A stretch of DNA of 64,000 nucleotides, from positions 17,987,798 through 18,051,797 of the forward strand of contig NC_134837.1 in the NCBI RefSeq assembly GCF_004210375.1. Direction: 5' to 3'. Every line of letters starts with the position of its first letter. Position 1 is the stretch's first letter. The stretch is from Tachypleus tridentatus (taxonomy: Eukaryota; Arthropoda; Merostomata; Xiphosura; Limulidae). Positions 50,983 to 62,279 of the stretch are shown here, piece after piece. Made by a program: the position numbers and the translations under genes. The notes beneath the pieces were generated by a model that was given only the letters and a program-made list of their open reading frames with translations, had not been told where the DNA came from and did not search any database.

Positions 50983-51369
50983 CTCTCTACAGTTAGGTAC
51001 TGAGGAAGCAGGTTGTGTGTTATTAAGACAGAATACGTACTGAAGTTCAATCCACAAAAAATAGATAAATTGCTATATAAAGGTATTTTTAACCGTTATT
51101 ACATAGTAGTCAATTATTATAGGTTACGCACGTGCAATTGACCTAACTTCTGTCAAACACCTACACGTCATCTTGGTACATAAATAGAACTGAAAAAATA
51201 TTACTCTGCCATTTAACATAGTTAGACGTTTCGTAACGCTCTTTCAAAATAAATCCTTAAACATAACTTTGATATTTATCTTTTCTAATAAGAATAATTA
51301 ATCACCTGAACCATAACAAGATTTATTGAAAATCCCATTTCTTCCAGGTTTAAAATCGTACATCTATTT

Positions 51370-51641
51370 GGCCCTGCATGGCCAGGTGGTTAAGATACTG
51401 GACTCTTAATCTGGGGATCGAGAGTTCACATCCCCATTGTACCAATCATGCTCTTCGTTTCAACCTTGGTGGCGTTATAATGTTACAGTCAATCCCACTA
51501 TTCGTTGATAAAAGAGTAGCCCAACAGTTGGCGGTGTGTGGTGATGACTAGCTGCCTTCCCTTTAGTCTTACACTACAAAATTAGGGACGGCTAGCGCAG
51601 ATAGCCCTCGTGTAGCTTTGCGCGAAATTCATAAACAAACA
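51370..51641 (+). repeat. SINE-1, hybrid copy at the duplication junction
   Basis: Identical in style to the 53863 copy up to 51591 (for example ccctttagtcttacactac), then to the 48873 copy from 51606. The switch lies within 51592-51605. Confidence 0.9.
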
Positions 51642-52425
51642 AACCAATGAATATTAAATAAGCAGATACTAATGTCTTACACAGAAGAATAACATTTAAT
51701 AAAATGCCAATGATTGTCGTGTGTGCAATGAACAATCAACTGAAATCCCTTCAATTTTGTATAGAAAAAACAATAATTTTATTTCACAGTACAATACAAC
51801 AATAAATATAAAACATATCTTTATATAAGTTGTTTGTGCACATAGTTTACAAACATTATCATGACATAAGTAATATAAATATTCCTCCTTGTGATTTTAC
51901 AATAGTCTAGAAAAATAAGATCATTATATTGGAAGTTAAAATATCATTAAGCCAGTTCATAATTTGTTATTCATGTCTTCTGAAGTAAATTATTTCATGT
52001 ATGGCAGAAAAATTCCCCTTAAGCACATGTCATGACAGTGTCAGAAAAAAGTAGAAAAACCTGCCTTCTAATTAATCAAAGCTGTACTAAACACATTAAA
52101 TATTTTCTACTTAATATTAGCTGTTTCAGAATAAAGTGTGTGTCGTTTGCTTATGTTTAACTGCCGAGAAAGCGAGCTGTGTATTGTTTTGTTTATGATT
52201 AGATGTTAGGTGGCAAGCTGTGTGTTATGTTTATGTTTAGCCACTGAGGAAGTAAGATATATGTTATTCTATGTTTAGCTGCTCAAGCAAAGAGCGTTGT
52301 GTTGCTATGCCTATATTTATCTGCTGAGGAAGTAAGCTGTGTGCTCTGTCTTTGTTTATTTGTTGATGATATGCTCTGTTTGTTGTTTTATGATAAGTTG
52401 TTAAAATAATGCACTGTATGTTGTT

Positions 52426-53475
52426 CTGTTCATGTTTAGCTGCTGGGAAAATGAGCTGTTTGTTGTTTTGTCTAGGATAAGTTATCAAAGCAATGAACTG
52501 CGTGTTGTTTTGTCTAGGATAAGTTATCAAAGCAATGAACTGCGTGTTGTTTTGTCTAGGATAAGTTATCAAAGCAATGAACTGTGTGTTGTTCTGTCTA
52601 GGATAAGTTATCAAAGCAATGAACTGTGTGTTGTTCTGTATAGGATAAGTTGTTAAAGCAATGAACTGTGTGTTGTTTTGTATAGGATAAGTTGTTAAAG
52701 CAATGAACTCTGTGTTGTTCTGTCTAGGATAAGTTGTTAAAGCAATGAACTGTGTGTTGTTTTGTATAGGATAAGTTGTTAAAGCAATGAACTGTGTGTT
52801 GTTTTGTATAGGATAAGTTGTTAAAGCAATGAACTGTGTGTTGTTCTGTCTAGGATAAGTTGTTAAAGCAATGAACTGTGTGTTGTTTTGTATAGGATAA
52901 GTTGTTAAAGCAATGAACTGTGTGTTGTTTTGTATAGGATAAGTTGTTAAAGCAATGAACTGTGTGTTGTTTTGTATAGGATAAGTTGTTAAAGCAATGA
53001 ACTGTGTGTTCTTTTGTATAGGATAAGTTGTTAAAGCAATGAACTGTGTGTTGTTTTGTATAGGATAAGTTGTTAAAGCAATGAACTGTGTGTTGTTCTG
53101 TCTAGGATAAGTTGTTAAAGCAATAAACTGTGTGTTGTTTTGTATAGGAAAAGTTGTTAAAGCAATGAACCGTGTGTTGTTCTGTCTAGGATAAGTTGTT
53201 AAAGCAATAAACTGTGTGTTGTTTTGTATAGGATAAGTTGTTAAAGCAATGAACTGTGTGTTGTTCTGTCTAGGATAAGTTGTTAAAGCAATGAACTGTG
53301 TGTTGTTTTGTATAGGAAAAGTTGTTAAAGCAATGAACTGTGTGTTGTTCTGTCTAGGATAAGTTGTTAAAGCAATGAACTGTGTGTTGTTTTGTATAGG
53401 AAAAGTTGTTAAAGCAATGAACTTTGTGTTGTTCTGTCTAGGATAAGTTGCTAAAACAATGAACTGTGTGTTGTA
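52426..53475 (-). repeat. 42-bp minisatellite, copy 2
   Basis: The second copy of the array, 2493 bp downstream of the first, with the same order of variant units and the same 428-codon open frame (53550-52264). Confidence 0.9.
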
Positions 53476-53862
53476 CTCTCTACAGTTAGGTACTGAGGAA
53501 GCAGGTTGTGTGTTATTAAGACAGAATACGTACTGAAGTTCAATCCACAAAAAATAGATAAATTGCTATATAAAGGTATTTTTAACCGTTATTACATAGT
53601 AGTCAATTATTATAGGTTACGCACGTGCAATTGACCTAACTTCTGTCAAACACCTACACGTCATCTTGGTACATAAATAGAACTGAAAAAATATTACTCT
53701 GCCATTTAACATAGTTAGACGTTTCGTAACGCTCTTTCAAAATAAATCCTTAAACATAACTTTGATATTTATCTTTTCTAATAAGAATAATTAATCACCT
53801 GAACCATAACAAGATTTATTGAAAATCCCATTTCTTCCAGGTTTAAAATCGTACATCTATTT

Positions 53863-54137
53863 GGCCCTGCATGGCCAGGTGGTTAAGATACTGGACTCTT
53901 AATCTGGGGATCGAGAGTTCACATCCCCATTGTACCAATCATGCTCTTCGTTTCAACCTTGGTGGCGTTATAATGTTACAGTCAATCCCACTATTCGTTG
54001 ATAAAAGAGTAGCCCAACAGTTGGCGGTGTGTGGTGATGACTAGCTGCCTTCCCTTTAGTCTTACACTACAAAATTAGGGACGGCTAGCGCAGATAGCTC
54101 TCGTGTATCTCTGCGCGAAATTCAAAACACAAACAAA
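53863..54137 (+). repeat. SINE-1, right partner of the unequal crossover
   Basis: Carries 3' variants agctctcgtgtatctctgcg that the hybrid copy lacks. Confidence 0.9.
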
Positions 54138-54310
54138 CACATCTATTTATAAAAGTAATGTTTGTTTATAGTTTACTGGCCACCATTAGAAACTATCTAT
54201 CGCAATGGTTTAATGGAGAATTTGTTACAGATGTCACATAAAATACTGTGTGTTTCCGTTTGTCATAGGTTTTTAATCGTCATAAACACAGTCTTATGTT
54301 GTGAAAATTT

Positions 54311-54363
54311 GGTCTGGTTTGGTTGTAATTTCGCGCAAAGCTAAACTTGGGCTATCTGGGCTA
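54311..54363 (-). repeat. SINE-1 tail fragment
   Basis: Only the 3' tail and cgcgcaaagcta remain. Confidence 0.6.
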
Positions 54364-55239
54364 TGTTGTAAATAAATGCAATTCGTATATTCAGCAAGCA
54401 TTAAAATTTCATCAGTAGTGAAATATTAATGCGTTTATTTGTTTAGTCTGATATTTATTTTATAATATTGAAAATAACTTATCATTAGACGTCGCTCTCA
54501 ACTACTTTTTCAGAAAATACGGAAATGGTATTAACCGCTCAAAAAGCATGGTCTGTTTTTCACATTGTAGATAAAATTTCTTCTTTGGTTGATATAAGCC
54601 TAAACCTCCAAAATGACGCAATTTTGTATGTTAAAGAGAAAGATTCACTAATAAATTAGAGTACAATTTTGTAACACAGTTTTAGATTGTATGTATAGCA
54701 AACTAAAACTGTTACAATACAATAGAAAAGATATAGTGGTCATCAGAGTTACGTACAACCAATAAGGTATTCAAAGAAACTTGTACAGAAACACTTCTAA
54801 AAACAACTGCCAACTTTAACGCTCTCTATCGGTATATTACCGTTTTCGACACGGTGATATAATTTCTCTTCTTAAACTCGTACCACTTATGGTACTACCA
54901 TGGGCGAGAAAATAAGTCGTCCCGAATGGCCAAGTCTCCACTTTGGAAATAAAACCTTATTTTGAAATATTTACATACATTATCTTGTTTTGAAATTAAT
55001 TTTAGTGACAAAGACGTTTAAACGTAACTAAAGATACACTTAGCAATTATGCCTTGTCATGGTGTGATAGAAAGTGTTCCAGAATAATGATATTAGAATA
55101 AAAAGTGTTATACTATAAAAGACAATAAACTGTCATTAATAGCATAGTTAGCCTGTCCAGCGCATGTCTTGTTTCTCTTATTCTAACACTAGGTGATTTT
55201 AGGACGAAGCTAAATGAAGACGGTAAGTACTAATCTTGG

Positions 55240-55880
55240 TTTACTTTAGTTTGAAAATTACTTTAGAGTTAACTCTAACACTAACCAACAGCTAATTCAC
55301 TGTAAACTTACTTTTGTTTTACACAATATAGGAGCTTTTTCATTTTAAATTCAGGCCCATCATGGTCAGGTGGTTAGGGCGCTCGGCTCGTAAGCTGAGG
55401 ATCGCGGACTTGAATATACCGTTTCACCAAACATGCTCTCCTTTTTTCCCTGAGGTGCGTTATAATGTGATGGTTAATCCCACCTTTCGTTGATAAAAGC
55501 ATAGCCAAGGAATTGTCTTACATTGCTAAATTAAAAGTGGCTAGCGCAAACAGCTCTCGTGCAGATTTGCACGATATTCGAAAAACAAATAAACAAACCA
55601 TTCTAAATTCACTTTAATTGAATACCAGTCAAGAACTAATTCACTCTAAAAACTCACTTTGGTGTAACCTAAAAAAAAAGAGGTAACTAGTTTATTCTAC
55701 ACTTACTTTAGTTTCACACAAGACAAGAACTGATTTACTCTAAACTTACGTTAATTTAACACAAAAGAGCTAATTTATTCTACGCTCACTTTAGTTTAAC
55801 ACTGAACTAGAAATGATCCACTATCAATCTTCTTTAGTTTAACACCTCCCAAGATTTAGTTCACTCTAAACATAATTTAG
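55240..55880 (+). repeat. Degenerate ~45-52-bp tandem array interrupted by a SINE
   Basis: The segment aactaattcactctaaac with variants, followed by ttactttagtttaacac, recurs near 55290, 55632, 55684, 55729, 55767, 55810 and 55852. A SINE occupies 55352-55602. Confidence 0.6.
55352..55602 (+). repeat. SINE-1, diverged
   Basis: The body lacks the ggtggtgatgactagctgcc block; it sits in the 45-52 bp array. Confidence 0.8.
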
Positions 55881-55952
55881 CTTCATTTATGACGACAAGA
55901 AACCAAGTAGGTTAAAATTTCCATATGACATAAAAATATAAATTGTATAACT

Positions 55953-56324
55953 GAAGCACTTTCAAAGGATGGACCTGTCTTTAGCTGAAGCAAACTGGAG
56001 ATATTGAGCTTGATACTAGGCGAGTCCTAATTCACACACACATATGAAGCACTTTCAAAGGATGGACCTGTCTTTATCTGAAGCAAACTGGGGATATTGG
56101 GCTTAATACTAGGCGAGTCCTAATTCACACACACATATGAAGCACTTTCAAAGGATGGACATGTCTTTATCTGAAGCAAACTGGGGATATTGGGCTTAAT
56201 ACTAGGCGAGTCCTAATTCACACACGCATATGAAGCAGTTTCAAAGGATGGACCTGTCTTTATCTGAAGCAAACTGGGGATATTGAGCTTAATACTAGGC
56301 GAGTCCTAATTCACACACACATAT
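55953..56324 (+). repeat. 93-bp tandem repeat, four copies
   Basis: Units begin with gaagcactttcaaaggatgg at 55953, 56046, 56139 and 56232, and each ends in a short CA run. Copies differ at only a few sites, so the array is recent or kept uniform. Confidence 0.92.
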
Positions 56325-56329
56325 TTTAC

Positions 56330-58070
56330 TTCGATAATGGATAAGAGCTATTACCTTAACACAATCTACAATTTTGTTTTTAAACTGAGATATAGTAAAT
56401 ACTTTGATGACATGCTGTCCTCTGCTAATTAGAAACAAGTGTTCAACTTTGAAAGGAACACATAAAGGCACCACCAACAAATAACTAACTTATAAGACTA
56501 CATCCTAGCTGACTGGAAAGTAATTTATTGAAATCCACCAAACACACTTATATTTATTTCAATCGTAGAGAAGGAATCGCCCTTCAAATACGAAAGTAGC
56601 ATCTTCTACTGATTTACGTTGTGTGTAGTCTTGTTTATTTCATTGTTCTCTAAATCTTCCCAAACCTTAGAGCCCCCAGTACTAAACTTGGCGTACAGGC
56701 TCGGGGTAGTCTGGAAGTGTTCTTGTTCTTCCTTCCTTTATGAGAGAGAGGGAGGGGGGGGAAGTCCAACGAGCCTGAAAGGTCACCCAGGCATATCGAG
56801 GGTCTAAAATAGGGTTTTCAGGATTTCTAAACCTGAATCTAAGATTGCATTTCGGGATTTAGAGGGCGTCGTTTTAAAGTTACGTTTATTTTTCCATTCA
56901 TAAGCTAGAACAAATACGCCTTACAATATATTAACAAATTCCGCCATCAACACAAATTAGACAACGAAAACAAGCAAAGTCCTCCATAATTACTTCCACA
57001 AGCTCAAAAGTAGCTGATCAAGCAGAGACCTGTGCTTCATTCATCAGATATACTTTTGCACAAGAAAGTATAACGACAACAACAGCGAAGGAAACCACAA
57101 CACAAGTGCAGCACAGAAAACACAAAAGTCACAATGACAACAATCAAAACTTAAACACACAAAATCTACTGATCACAGCAATCAAAAATAAATTCACGAA
57201 TTTTGTTAGCGAGCTCACTAATATCAGTCAAAACCCAGATTGTCTCACTATATTATGTAAAGTACTTACGAAATACATCATCCGGTATTTAACACTGTCT
57301 TTGAGGAAACATTTACCAACATAATACATAGCTTTAAATACGAGAACGAGGCCATGTAATATTAGAAAACTTAAATTGCAGGTATTTGAATAGTTTTGTA
57401 TTTAAAAAGTATATTTTATGTGTAAATACATTTTAGAAGAACATCTGTATCTGTGTGCGTACGAAGGAACAATTTGTAAATATAAGATTTTATGCACAAC
57501 GAAACTAAGATAAATCAGATGGTAAAAATACATGGAAATTCATCGACGGACATGGTCTTATAAAAAGAGTTCGAATGAACAACGAATCACAGACTAGCAA
57601 CACCAAACTTGGTACACGTGCTCACGTGTCAGTGGAGGATGCCATAACCAGGTTTTATTTCGTGTAAGAACTATTCCTGGGTTAACTAAAGATGACATTT
57701 CGACAACTGTGAAGCTAAAACGATACATTGGAACGTTTGAACCGTAGATAGGTCATTGAACCTCGTAGCAGATGACAGGAATATTATATTAACTATTATA
57801 AAATCTGCTAACTTTATGGGTGACTGTTACATTTGGTTGAAAAGACTGCAATGCTGTACCACATCGACAACTCAGTGATACAATGTTTTACACATAATTT
57901 CTTTATTATCTAATTAATAGGTTTACAAAGACCGGTAACGACTCAAAGATCTTCTTTAGAACAGTCTAATTGATAAAAAAATAATTTTTTCTAATTACCA
58001 CCCAAGCAAGTATGACAAGAAGGTTTTATTTAATCTAAAAAAAATCATAAACCAAATAATTTAGTTGTTC
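56330..58070. other. No gene firmly recognised
   Basis: A short frame at 57106-57324 (NTQNLLITAIKNKFTNFV) has some look of the C-terminal end of a LINE ORF1, but this is too weak to call. Confidence 0.4.
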
Positions 58071-58071
58071 C

Positions 58072-58317
58072 ACTATTTCTAAATCTGAAGGTCGTGGGTT
58101 CGAATCCCCGTCGCACCAAAAATGCTCGCCCTTTCAGCCATGGGGGCGTTATAATGTGAGGATCAATCCCATTATTCGTTGGTAAAAGAGTAGCCCAAGA
58201 GTTGGCGGTAGGTGGTGATGACCAGCTGCTTTCCCTTTAGTCTTACACTGCTAAATTATAAACGGCTAGCGCAGATATCCCTCGTGTAGTTTTGCGCGAA
58301 ATTTACAAACAAAGAAA
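58072..58317 (+). repeat. SINE-1, head-truncated
   Basis: Begins at the anticodon arm (aaatctgaaggtcgtggg) and keeps the B box, body and tail. Confidence 0.85.
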
Positions 58318-58979
58318 CCATTATTTCTAACACTAATACGTTGCTGGAAAGATATCTGCTTATGTTGGTTACCACATAATATTGTTTTCCCCACTCTTCC
58401 TTCATATATCAGACACTAATCATTTCCTCAAAATCATCCATAGTAGTTGAGTTACCTGTCTGACGTCTGGGAACATAAAAGTTGAATGTATAGCTTGAAC
58501 TAACAAATTAAATCTAGAAGTTCTGTTCACATAAGTTATTTTACACCTACTTTATTTTATTAGAGAAGTGGTGTCCCAATTACTTTGTAACTTGTGCTGA
58601 TCTTTCACTACAATCTCAGCGTTCGTTTATATTATGAATATTTGCGATAGACCACATTATAAATTCTTCTTTCTTTCTCGACCAAAATAAAGTTGTTCTT
58701 TTCTGTTTTTTTTTTTTTTTTTTGGTGACCATACTATTGAACACCCAACTTCAAACCAACCATGTGAAAAACAAAGGGTTTCCAGATGCAGTCTTACCAC
58801 TTTAAGGGGCTGATCTTGTGCCTTGGGATCCATTTTTTTTGACAAAAATGTGTTTGACATTTATAATGAAAAATTCAAAATATCTTAGGAATAAAAGTTG
58901 GTCCAGCACTTTGAAATCATTGGTTAAACAAATAGCTTTTTGGTGTGATCGTGGCTCAGGGTGGGTAAATCTGGCTTAC

Positions 58980-59070
58980 CACAAGTCTGTGCCGTACTCC
59001 TGAGTCATTATACCAAGTTTGGTTAAGATTGATACAAACACTACGAAGTAGTTTACGGACAAACAAACTT
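58980..59070 (+). mobile_element. Possible non-LTR retrotransposon 3' tail
   Basis: taccaagtttggttaagatt followed by cactacgaagtagtttacgg and an acaaacaaac end resembles 3' tails common on arthropod LINEs. No coding sequence was recognised upstream. Confidence 0.35.
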
Positions 59071-59489
59071 TTTTTTTTTTTTACTTTTATATGTATAAAT
59101 TAATAATAATGGCCCCCTTCATCATAATAATCTTCTCTATACTGGAAAAGTTTCGTCACTGTACATTACCTTTTATTTTAATGAAAGTTTAAAATCACTT
59201 AAATCTGTCTTAAACATTTTTATTCGCCGTGAATCTAATAAAGTAGTTTATTTATCCACAGTTCGTCCAACCCTAAATAATTTCGAATTTAATAGTGAAC
59301 ACTACAATCAAGTTAATGACAATGCTAAGGACAATAAACTTTGCAGTCATCTTTATATAAGGATGGGATTGAAAAATCAAATGCTAGAGAAAGGTTTCAC
59401 CAACTGAAACTTTGGAAACTAAGTAATGATGACATTGTTTTTATTTGGACTGCTGACACCAAATACCTCAAAAATGTGTTCATGTGCAA

Positions 59490-60480
59490 ACGATTCCATC
59501 AATTAATAGAATTTACATTTTTATGAAACAAATACATTTTCTTGAAGTCACTGTATTCTCAGATGTTGTATGTCTACACACTAAGTAACTTGTACATAAA
59601 GCACACAGTCAGATCATAGTATTTTCAATACTGAAACTGTCATCCGGTCACATCGAAAGAAGCATTACTTATAGTCAAGACCTTTGCATAAAGGACATTT
59701 CTGCTAACAGTAACGAGTGAAAAACACACTGTGACGCTAAAATATCCAGGAAAAAACTGGATATAAAGTTTGTGAAATAGAAAACTAACGGAAAAAATTG
59801 GATATAAAGTTTGTGAAATAGAAAACTAACGGAAAAAATTGGATATAAAGTTTGTGAAATAGAAAACTAACGGAAAAAACTGGATATAAAGTTTGTGAAA
59901 TAGAAAACTAACGGAAAACAATTCTCAAAATTCCACGTGTTGTTTGCTCAAGAACTTAACAGTTTTTATTATTGTTACATATATTAAAATTCTTCACGAA
60001 TGTTAAAAAAAAGTGTCCGTCTCCTACAGATCAGTGAATGTCTGAACCAACTCATTCTTGGAATTTCTGTTGTTTCTTCCAAAATTTACAAAAGCCTTAA
60101 ACATATAGTTGTTTACAAAACTAATTGCACAATATTACTGTACCACTCATAATAAAGTTCGAAATCGGACTTGCAAGTTTATAAAAGTCGCCAATAATTT
60201 ATCTGACCAACAAACTACACCATGATAGAAACAATCAAAACATTACACGTTTTATAAGGTGAAAAAACCTTTAAACAACATAATGCTAGATAAACCCAGA
60301 CTACACTCAAAGAATGGTTCATTTAGCAAAACTTTTCTATCGAGATTTAAGAAAAAAACAACAAAAAGAGCTAATGTTGCCAACACTTTAAGTCCATCAG
60401 TGATATGGCTTTCATCGTTATTGAAATAGTATTCAAATCACAAGTCCACAGAAAAACAGAAGACTGATTGCTACTTCTAA
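59490..60480 (+). mobile_element. Decayed Penelope-like element
   Basis: Plus-strand frames give IHFLEVTVFSDVVCLHTK (about 59533-59586), then SDHSIFNTETVIRSHRKKHY (about 59612-59670). In order and spacing these resemble the Penelope-like segment after the reverse-transcriptase catalytic site (INFLDVTV...LYTKPTD...SCHPxHTKxxIPYSQ). Many stops follow. A 41-bp tandem array sits inside. No intact domain remains. Confidence 0.45.
59749..59912 (+). repeat. 41-bp tandem repeat, four copies
   Basis: Units begin at 59749, 59790, 59831 and 59872, with core ggatataaagtttgtgaaat. They are almost identical apart from act/att at the start, implying recent expansion inside the older decayed Penelope region. 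Confidence 0.9.
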
Positions 60481-60780
60481 ACGCCCCCATTCTAAATGAA
60501 ATAACTTATTGCATGAAATCTACGTCACTAGTTTTAAAACTAGGCAATAGTTACTTCGCTTTAAACATACGTTAGGTTGTAGCATTGGCCTTTCAATAGA
60601 TTGTATTCCCTGTATTGAGTAACAAATTAAATTTGAATTACTTTTTACACATAACTTGTGAAAAATAGCGTCACGTGTCATGATAAATGGTATTTTTAGA
60701 TATGTTACAAAAAATGTGTTTCTTTAAAAACATTAAGTTTTTTTAAGAGCATTTACTGTTCATAAATATAAAGAATCCTT

Positions 60781-62277
60781 ATGGTAAGTAGAATTTATTT
60801 TTTCTTTCAGCTCTTTGTGATATCTTTCTTTCTGGCTGTGGTTACCGTCAGAGGAGGTTACCAAAGTGAATTTGTTTACGGTTATCCCAGCTACGGATAC
60901 AGAGACTACTATCCTGGTAACAAATATGTCGCCTATGGCTTTAGCTATCCTATCATAGGATACGGCTATGGTCTTGACTATGGTGGATATGATCACGGCT
61001 ACGGCGGATATAGCAGTTCTGGTTATGGACATGACTTTGGTTATGTCAGAGATGGTGCTGGTAATGCTGGATATGGTTTTGGCTTTGATAAATATGGATA
61101 TCGACGTGGTCTTGGCTACGGTAGCTATGGTCTTGGTTATGGTGATTATGGATATAGAAGTGGCCTTGGTTATGGCAACTATGGTCTTGGTTACAGTGGA
61201 TACGGTAGTTATGGATATGGACAAGGTCGTGGTTATGGTGGATATGGTCTCGGCTATGTTAGATATAACAATTATGGTTATGGACGTGGTCTTAGTTATG
61301 ACAGATATGGTCTTGGTTATGATAGTCATAGCCAAGGATATGGCAATTATGGATATGGACGTGGTATTGGTTATGGCGGATATGGTCTTGCATATAGAAC
61401 GTACGGCCTTGGCTACGGCAGCTACAATCTAGGCTATGGTGGATATCGTCTTGGCTATGGTGGATATAAGAACTATGGACTTGGACTTGTTTATGGCAGA
61501 TATGGTCTTGGTTATGATAGTCATAGCCTCGGATATGGCAATTATGGATATGGACGTGATATTGGTTATGGCGGATATGGTCTTGGATATAGAACGTACG
61601 GCCTTGGCTATGATGGATATGGACACGACCTTAGTCTTGGCTACGGCAGCTACAATCTAGGCTATGGTGGATATGGTCTCGGCTATGGTGGATATAATAA
61701 CTATGGATATGGACTTGGTCTTGGTTATGATAGTCGTAGCCTCGGATATGGCAATTATAGATATGGACGTGGTATTGGCTATGGCGGATATAGTCTTGGA
61801 TATAGAAAGTGTAGCCTTGGCTATGATGGATATGGACACGACCTTAGTCTTGGCTACGGTAGTTACAATCTAGGCTATGGTGGCTATAATAATTATGGAT
61901 ATGGACTTGGCCTTGGTTATGGCAGATACGGCATTAGTTATGATAGTCACAGCCTTGGATATGGACGTGGTATTGGTTATGACGGATATGGTCTTGGATA
62001 TAGAAAATATAGTCTTGGCTATGGCATCTATGATCTTGGTTACGGTAGATATGGTCTCGGCTATGGTGGATATAAACATGGTCTTGGCTATAATGGATAT
62101 GGTTTCCGCCATTGTGCACATGATCTCGGATATGGTGACTATGGCGTTGGTTATGATGGATATAGGAATTATGGATACGGGCATGGCCTTGGCTTTGGCA
62201 ACTTTGGTCTTGGATATGGGCTTGGCTATGATGGGTATAATTACCCAAGATACGGGTATCAAAGCATTTATAAATAG
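60781..62277 (+). CDS. Gly/Tyr-rich secreted structural-type protein (up to 498 aa)
   Basis: A long uninterrupted ORF dominated by Gly and Tyr, with units such as GYGGYGLGYG and GYNNYGYGLGLGY. A hydrophobic N-terminal stretch (LFVISFFLAVV) followed by VRGGYQ looks like a signal peptide, so the product is probably secreted. A higher-order repeat of 195-213 bp, anchored on YDSHS-like segments at 61321, 61516, 61729 and 61942, occurs about four times. There are only two Cys (in RKCSL and RHCAH). Such composition is known in arthropod cuticle, shell-matrix and adhesive proteins; which of these applies is unknown. The start is uncertain because ATG 60781 is followed at once by a perfect donor, and a perfect acceptor sits 27 nt on, so an upstream first exon may supply the true start. 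An AATAAA at 62716 may be the polyA signal. Confidence 0.8.
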   Translation: MVSRIYFFFQLFVISFFLAVVTVRGGYQSEFVYGYPSYGYRDYYPGNKYVAYGFSYPIIGYGYGLDYGGYDHGYGGYSSSGYGHDFGYVRDGAGNAGYGFGFDKYGYRRGLGYGSYGLGYGDYGYRSGLGYGNYGLGYSGYGSYGYGQGRGYGGYGLGYVRYNNYGYGRGLSYDRYGLGYDSHSQGYGNYGYGRGIGYGGYGLAYRTYGLGYGSYNLGYGGYRLGYGGYKNYGLGLVYGRYGLGYDSHSLGYGNYGYGRDIGYGGYGLGYRTYGLGYDGYGHDLSLGYGSYNLGYGGYGLGYGGYNNYGYGLGLGYDSRSLGYGNYRYGRGIGYGGYSLGYRKCSLGYDGYGHDLSLGYGSYNLGYGGYNNYGYGLGLGYGRYGISYDSHSLGYGRGIGYDGYGLGYRKYSLGYGIYDLGYGRYGLGYGGYKHGLGYNGYGFRHCAHDLGYGDYGVGYDGYRNYGYGHGLGFGNFGLGYGLGYDGYNYPRYGYQSIYK

Positions 62278-62279
62278 CT

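Larger units (their letters stand above)
49113..54098 (+). repeat. 2493-bp tandem duplication (two copies)
   Basis: Copy 1 is 49113-51605 and copy 2 is 51606-54098. The copies look identical wherever I compared them, including every variant unit of the internal minisatellite. The junction lies inside the middle SINE, whose 5' part matches the SINE at 53863 and whose 3' part matches the SINE at 48873. This is the signature of unequal crossover between two SINEs, or of an assembly duplication. Confidence 0.92.

Noticed and set aside
57106-57324. Possible LINE ORF1 end
   Set aside because: A short, lysine/asparagine-rich frame with only vague resemblance and no neighbouring ORF2 sequence.
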